From: an uncultured Rickettsiales bacterium
Lineage (GTDB): Bacteria; Pseudomonadota; Alphaproteobacteria; Rickettsiales; Deianiraeaceae
DNA: 9,316 nt
Direction of reading: 5' to 3'
Assembly: GCA_946544555.1 (NCBI GenBank)
Contig: CAMNMI010000033.1
Span: 1-9,316, forward strand
Shown here: positions 5,955-9,316 of the stretch, piece by piece
Layout: each line of letters begins with the position of its first letter
Numbering within the stretch: the stretch's first letter is position 1
Position numbers and translations under genes: made by a program
The notes under the pieces: model-generated
The model's input: the letters and a program-made list of their open reading frames with translations, nothing else
Told to the model about the DNA's origin: nothing
Database searches by the model: none

Positions 5955-6260
5955 ATGGCAGAGAGTTTAGGTTCACTTAAAACCGACCAGCTTTTTCTCG
6001 GATTGACAAGACCTGCAATGATTGCTGGTGTTTCAAGCACTTATGTTGGAATGGAGGCACTAATTGCAATGATGGGTTTTATTGCAACATCAAACTTTTT
6101 GTTTTTTATCGCTCTTTTTGCAATGCACGGACTTGGTTTTTTGATATGTAAAAACGAGCCACTTGCTGTTGAACTTTGGATGATTAAATTCAGTAAAACG
6201 CCAAACGTTCCAAACAAGCAATTTCACGGAGGATTAAACTCATATAATATGTTTGATTAG
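5955..6260 (+). CDS. virB3: type IV secretion system protein VirB3 (Rvh type)
   Basis: A 101-residue protein, normal for VirB3. A polar N-terminus leads to LFLGLTRPAMIAGVS, the conserved TRPAM start of the family. Hydrophobic segments follow at about 22-44 and 47-65, then the KNEPLAVELWMIKFSKTP block and an NKQFHGGLNSYN tail typical of Rickettsiales versions. VirB3 is an inner-membrane part of the type IV secretion apparatus that works with the VirB4 ATPase. It usually lies directly before virB4. Here it stands alone: rluC is upstream behind a repeat, and the opposing murG begins at its stop (4-base overlap of the stop codons), so virB4 is not next. Its own strong promoter supports a separate transcript. 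The identity is well supported; the isolation from other vir genes is the odd feature. Confidence 0.88.
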   Translation: MAESLGSLKTDQLFLGLTRPAMIAGVSSTYVGMEALIAMMGFIATSNFLFFIALFAMHGLGFLICKNEPLAVELWMIKFSKTPNVPNKQFHGGLNSYNMFD

Positions 6261-7480
6261 CCGATCCCAGTATTATTGTTGATGTATCGCGCATTTGAAA
6301 GTTGGATTTCTCCAATGTCAAAATTGTCATCATAACCAAGCATGTGATTGATGATTGTTCGGAACTTCATGTCGGCGTATAAATCTGACTGCTCGTGTGC
6401 TATTTTACTCATTTCGGCAAGTAAAAAGTCATGTCTCAATAGGTGCGATATTGCGCCGGCGAGCTTCTCTTTGGTAATACCGTTTTGCTCTATCAACATT
6501 GCGCCGTTAACATCTCGTAAGGCCTTTGCATTGAGGAACTGGTGGTCGTCAGCCGCAGTTGGAAGCGGAATTAATATTGACGGTACGCCCAAGGCCATGA
6601 TTTCAAAAATCGTGTTAGCACCACTGCGTGCAATTAGTAAGTGTGAACCCCTCATGATTTCTGCAACATTGTGGTAAAATGGTCGAACTTCATGGGCTAT
6701 TCCAGCTGTAATATAATGGTTTTCAACAGCTTCCTCATTGCCAGATTTGCATTGATGACGCACAAAAAGCTTGTTCGTAATGTCATTCGGCAGTATTGCC
6801 AATGCGTCTGGAATTATTTTGTCAAACACAGAAGCTGCCTGCGATCCGCCTAAAATAGTTATGTTGATTGTGTCTTCAATCTTAAAAAATGCACGATAAT
6901 TTACGGACGGATTGTCCATGTTATAGACAAGAGATTTAATTTCATCGCGCACAATACCACCAATAAAAATACACTTCCGCTTGTAAAATTTATTCACTCT
7001 TGCGGTGTTTTGAAAGCCAAGCAATATCAGGTTCACAAATGGTGCAAGCAATCTATTTGCAAGGCCAAATACAGAATTTGGGTCGTAAATTATTGTCTTT
7101 TTGAATGTCAGGATTGAAAACAGTATCGCTGGGAATGAAATCAGACCACCAAAGCCAATGCATAGTGATGCTCTCTCAGTGAAGATAATTCGGCACTTCC
7201 ACATGTCTTTGATTATCATGAAAAACTGTTGCCATCGTGGTGCATTTTGACTTTCAAGCATGACGACCTTGAAAGTATCAAATGTGAAAATCGGGTTGTC
7301 ATCTTTTAAAAATCGCATGGCGCGTTTGTCAGAAAAAAAAATCACTTTATATCCTTCCTCCAACATCCTTTTTGCCACCACGAGCGCAGGAAATAAGTGG
7401 CCTCCTGTGCCTCCTGCCGCGATTGCAATTATACGTCTTTTTTGTTTGCATTTTGTTGAATTGCTGTTTTCCAATTTCAT
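6257..7480 (-). CDS. murG: UDP-GlcNAc:lipid I N-acetylglucosaminyltransferase MurG
   Basis: A membrane-associated GT-B glycosyltransferase that adds GlcNAc to lipid I, making lipid II for peptidoglycan. Numbering from an upstream in-frame TTG at 7513, it shows AGGTGGH (33-39), GFGGLISFPA (120-129), NSVFGLANRLLAP (146-158), GGSQAA (222-227), and VRPFYHNVAEIM (276-287). SGANTIFEIMALGVP (297-311) with Glu304 and DDHQFLNAKAL (322-332) follow; these are the donor-sugar and acceptor motifs. The ATG at 7480 (407 residues) is preferred over the TTG (418). Even so it is longer than the usual 350-380, with a polar N-terminal extension and a C-terminal tail. The HEQN motif before NxxxGxxNR reads YDPN (143-146). 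The gene stands alone, not in a mur/fts cluster. It implies that the organism makes peptidoglycan precursors. No Shine-Dalgarno sequence is seen. Confidence 0.9.
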   Translation of the reverse strand: MKLENSNSTKCKQKRRIIAIAAGGTGGHLFPALVVAKRMLEEGYKVIFFSDKRAMRFLKDDNPIFTFDTFKVVMLESQNAPRWQQFFMIIKDMWKCRIIFTERASLCIGFGGLISFPAILFSILTFKKTIIYDPNSVFGLANRLLAPFVNLILLGFQNTARVNKFYKRKCIFIGGIVRDEIKSLVYNMDNPSVNYRAFFKIEDTINITILGGSQAASVFDKIIPDALAILPNDITNKLFVRHQCKSGNEEAVENHYITAGIAHEVRPFYHNVAEIMRGSHLLIARSGANTIFEIMALGVPSILIPLPTAADDHQFLNAKALRDVNGAMLIEQNGITKEKLAGAISHLLRHDFLLAEMSKIAHEQSDLYADMKFRTIINHMLGYDDNFDIGEIQLSNARYINNNTGIG

Positions 7481-7541
7481 ATTTTCAGCATAATTGACTT
7501 TTTTTATTTGCAAATTTAGGCAGTGATATTTTAAATTTGTC

Positions 7542-7591
7542 TGTTGTACTGCGCGGATTGGCGTACAAACTAAAAGAGCGCAGCCTCAACA
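7542..7591. repeat. imperfect hairpin, possibly a decayed relative of the GC-rich repeat
   Basis: TGTTG (7542-7546) pairs with CAACA (7587-7591), and CTGCGC (7549-7554) with GCGCAG (7578-7583), with a small internal bulge. The words TGCGCGG and GCGCAGCC occur in the same order as in the repeat at 4761-4843. The rest has diverged. It lies between the divergent murG and outer-membrane protein genes, where no other feature is apparent except the promoter at 7623-7650. Confidence 0.35.
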
Positions 7592-7622
7592 ACTCAACTT
7601 TTTTACTTCATAATAAAATTTC

Positions 7623-7650
7623 TTGCAAAAGTTTGATAAAAATGTAAAAT
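7623..7650 (+). promoter_or_regulatory. promoter of the outer-membrane protein gene
   Basis: TTGCAA at 7623-7628, a 16-base spacer and TAAAAT at 7645-7650 (five of six). The predicted transcription start near 7657 leaves about 15 bases before the GTG at 7672, with no Shine-Dalgarno sequence. The -35 and the spacer length equal those of virB3. Confidence 0.55.
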
Positions 7651-7671
7651 AGTGCGTTTTTATTTCATTTT

Positions 7672-8790
7672 GTGAGGACTGTAAGCAAAATTCTTTCTGC
7701 TGTTGTTTTGTCAATGTGTTTTTTAGCGCAAAATTCGCAGCCAGCACAGGCATTTTTCACAGAAAATTACAAGAAAAACCTGAATTATGGTGTCTTCAAA
7801 AAAGCCTACAATACCGAATTATATATTGGCGTAAATGCCAGTTTTTTAATGAAAACATGGATGCCAAATATCACAACGACAGTCATGGGTTCCGAGAAAT
7901 GGTTAAACACGTTCAACGGTTCTGTTCCAGGATATATGACAAAAAGCCCTATATCAAAATATTCATATGGTCTCGGCATGAGCATTGGTTTGCACAGCAG
8001 CGGTTCAAGTTTTCGCCACGAGCTGATGTTTGAGTGGTATTCCATCTTGTCAAAAACAATGCAGTTGAAGGGAGGAGAAGAATTACCAACTGGTACAGAG
8101 GGACAATCAATTATAGCTACAAAAATTGGAGGCAAATACTACAAAGATATTGGCGTTTATTCAAATATTTACAGGGTCACTTATAACATGTTCTACAACT
8201 TCCAAAATGCATTCAATTTGTTTAATACTGACTGGGATATTTATTTTGGAGTTGGTGCTGGTTTGGCGATTATACGCGCAGGAATATATTCAACGTCAAA
8301 AATCAGCGAAACAATACTTACAACAACGCAAACCATACCTCCCGAACAACAACCAGAAGAAGGATCCGACCCATCATCAACATCACCTGTTAATGAAGAC
8401 AGATACGCAGTAATAGATCAATATATGAATCAAGGATATCAAATAGTAGATCAAGAAATGCAAGAAGATGGTAGTGAAATAATCTCTATGGAAAAAAGAA
8501 CATATGCTTTTGAAAAAAGCAGCGTCAACTCCGCTTCAAGTGCAGGCAATCACAAACTCATGGCAAAGAACTACTTTGCTGCTGCATATCAGTTCCAGGT
8601 TGGAGTGCTTGCAAATTTGAGCCAATCCTTTGCAATGAATATTGGTGTGACATTTGCAGGAACATCGCGACCATTCTTCTCAACTGACTTCAAATCAGTC
8701 AAGAGTGTTGCTGGTAGCAGAATGAACTTTGAATATCACATTGCTCTAAATGTTGGTATTTTAATCAAAAGCTTGGAGCTTGCACTTTAA
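7672..8790 (+). CDS. outer-membrane beta-barrel surface protein
   Basis: A 372-residue exported protein. The GTG start is the only one possible: the frame is closed by TAA at 7645-7647 and later ATGs lose the signal peptide. Residues 1-27 form a signal peptide with likely cleavage after AQA. The mature part shows amphipathic strands such as SFRHELMFEWYSI (113-125), WDIYFGVGAGLAII (188-201), FAAAYQFQVGVLANL (302-316) and FEYHIALNVGILI (353-365). The order YNMFYN...YFGVGAG...AAYQFQVGV recalls the Rickettsiales surface-antigen barrels (Msp2/P44-like), but this is a pattern impression. Between strands, about 208-295, lies a long hydrophilic segment rich in Gln, Glu and Ser. It should be a surface loop, and it contains an 11-residue imperfect tandem repeat. 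It converges on trxB with a 4-base overlap. Exact function unknown. Confidence 0.7.
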   Translation: MRTVSKILSAVVLSMCFLAQNSQPAQAFFTENYKKNLNYGVFKKAYNTELYIGVNASFLMKTWMPNITTTVMGSEKWLNTFNGSVPGYMTKSPISKYSYGLGMSIGLHSSGSSFRHELMFEWYSILSKTMQLKGGEELPTGTEGQSIIATKIGGKYYKDIGVYSNIYRVTYNMFYNFQNAFNLFNTDWDIYFGVGAGLAIIRAGIYSTSKISETILTTTQTIPPEQQPEEGSDPSSTSPVNEDRYAVIDQYMNQGYQIVDQEMQEDGSEIISMEKRTYAFEKSSVNSASSAGNHKLMAKNYFAAAYQFQVGVLANLSQSFAMNIGVTFAGTSRPFFSTDFKSVKSVAGSRMNFEYHIALNVGILIKSLELAL

Positions 8791-9316
8791 TCATTAAGTA
8801 ATTTCTCAATTTCCAGAGCTACAATGCACCCCATGCCTGCTGCAACAACGCACTGTTTATGGGCATCGTCCTGAACGTCCCCAGCGGCAAACACACCTTC
8901 CACACTTGTCGCGCCTGTCCGTGGATTGGTAATTATGTATCCTCTCTCATCAAGTTCAATCTGTCCTTTGAATAAATCAGTGCATGGCTTGTGTCCGATA
9001 GCAACAAACACTCCATCAACTGCAATTTTATCCTCCTCGTTTGTCTGTGAGTTCTTAACAAGCACACCCTTTACAAACTTACCAAGAGCGTCTTCACCGC
9101 CGAGAATATCAACTACATTTGAGTGAAAAATTGTCTCAATTTTGTCATTGCTTGCAAGCTTATCTTGCAATACCTTTTCGCATTTGATTTTATCTCCACG
9201 CACAATCAGATGCACCTTTTTTGCCAGTGTTGACAGATAAAGCGCTTCCGTAATTGCACTGTTTCCGCCACCAACAACTGCAACTGTTTTGTTCCTAAAA
9301 AAAGGGCCATCGCATG
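8787..9316 (-). CDS. trxB: thioredoxin reductase, C-terminal part (cut by window edge)
   Basis: The reverse-strand frame is open from the window end to the TAA at 8787, giving 176 codons. It enters at the second Cys of the redox-active CxxC (CDGPFFRNK). The NADPH-domain Rossmann motif AVVGGGNSAITEALYL follows, then the closing FAD-domain motif TSVEGVFAAGDVQDDAHKQC with the family's final AAGMGCIVALEIEKLL helix. The enzyme passes electrons from NADPH through FAD to thioredoxin. The usual HRRDxxRAEK segment, which in TrxB contacts the 2'-phosphate of NADPH, reads VRGDKIKCEK. A GTG at 9215 lies inside this frame and is not the start. The N-terminal FAD domain and true start are outside. The stop overlaps the stop of the outer-membrane protein gene. 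Family assignment is firm; nucleotide preference is open. Confidence 0.9.
   Translation of the reverse strand, partial: CDGPFFRNKTVAVVGGGNSAITEALYLSTLAKKVHLIVRGDKIKCEKVLQDKLASNDKIETIFHSNVVDILGGEDALGKFVKGVLVKNSQTNEEDKIAVDGVFVAIGHKPCTDLFKGQIELDERGYIITNPRTGATSVEGVFAAGDVQDDAHKQCVVAAGMGCIVALEIEKLLND

Noticed and set aside
7481..7513. TTG at 7513 as the murG start
   Set aside because: It only lengthens an already long N-terminus; the ATG at 7480 is simpler. Not excluded.
8787..9215. Separate 142-residue protein starting at GTG 9215
   Set aside because: The frame continues to the window edge through the TrxB NADPH-binding and CxxC-adjacent residues, so this is an internal codon.

Overview
The window looks like chromosomal DNA of an AT-rich, probably host-associated alphaproteobacterium, most likely Rickettsiales-like. 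The evidence is an alphaproteobacterial-type F0 subunit c start, a VirB3 of the Rickettsiales (Rvh) kind, several small-molecule permeases, outer-membrane barrels, a stand-alone murG outside any cell-division cluster, and start codons that mostly lack Shine-Dalgarno sequences. The genus cannot be fixed from the sequence alone.

Layout, left to right. Bases 1-75 hold the first 25 codons of atpE, running leftward. Diverging from it is an EamA/DMT permease (202-1197). A very small lipoprotein-like ORF (1190-1300, minus strand) meets the permease tail to tail. A sodium:alanine-type (AGCS) symporter follows (1383-2792). A leftward two-gene unit carries a second EamA permease (3654-4559) and a PagL-like lipid A 3-O-deacylase (2841-3644). 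A regulatory gap of about 340 bases (4560-4898) holds a 20-bp palindrome and the first copy of a GC-rich folded repeat. Then come the 23S rRNA pseudouridine synthase rluC (4899-5792), a second, longer copy of the repeat, an isolated virB3 (5955-6260), murG (minus, 6257-7480), a signal-peptide-bearing outer-membrane beta-barrel protein (7672-8790), and the C-terminal half of thioredoxin reductase (minus, 8787 to the window end, entering at the CxxC motif).

The genes are housekeeping and cell-envelope functions rather than one pathway: metabolite import (two DMT permeases and AGCS), envelope construction and remodelling (MurG, PagL-like enzyme, outer-membrane barrel, possible lipoprotein), type IV secretion (VirB3), energy (AtpE), ribosome maturation (RluC) and redox balance (TrxB). 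Only eamA-pagL looks like an operon.

The most unusual structure is the pair of GC-rich imperfect repeats (4761-4843 and 5799-5907) on both sides of rluC. They fold on paper into a closed stem with three arms, and the second copy carries a 28-base longer central arm. Other points worth attention are likely leaderless genes, an orphan virB3, active-site departures in the PagL-like enzyme, TrxB and MurG, and a T-poor loop with a 33-nt internal duplication in the outer-membrane protein.
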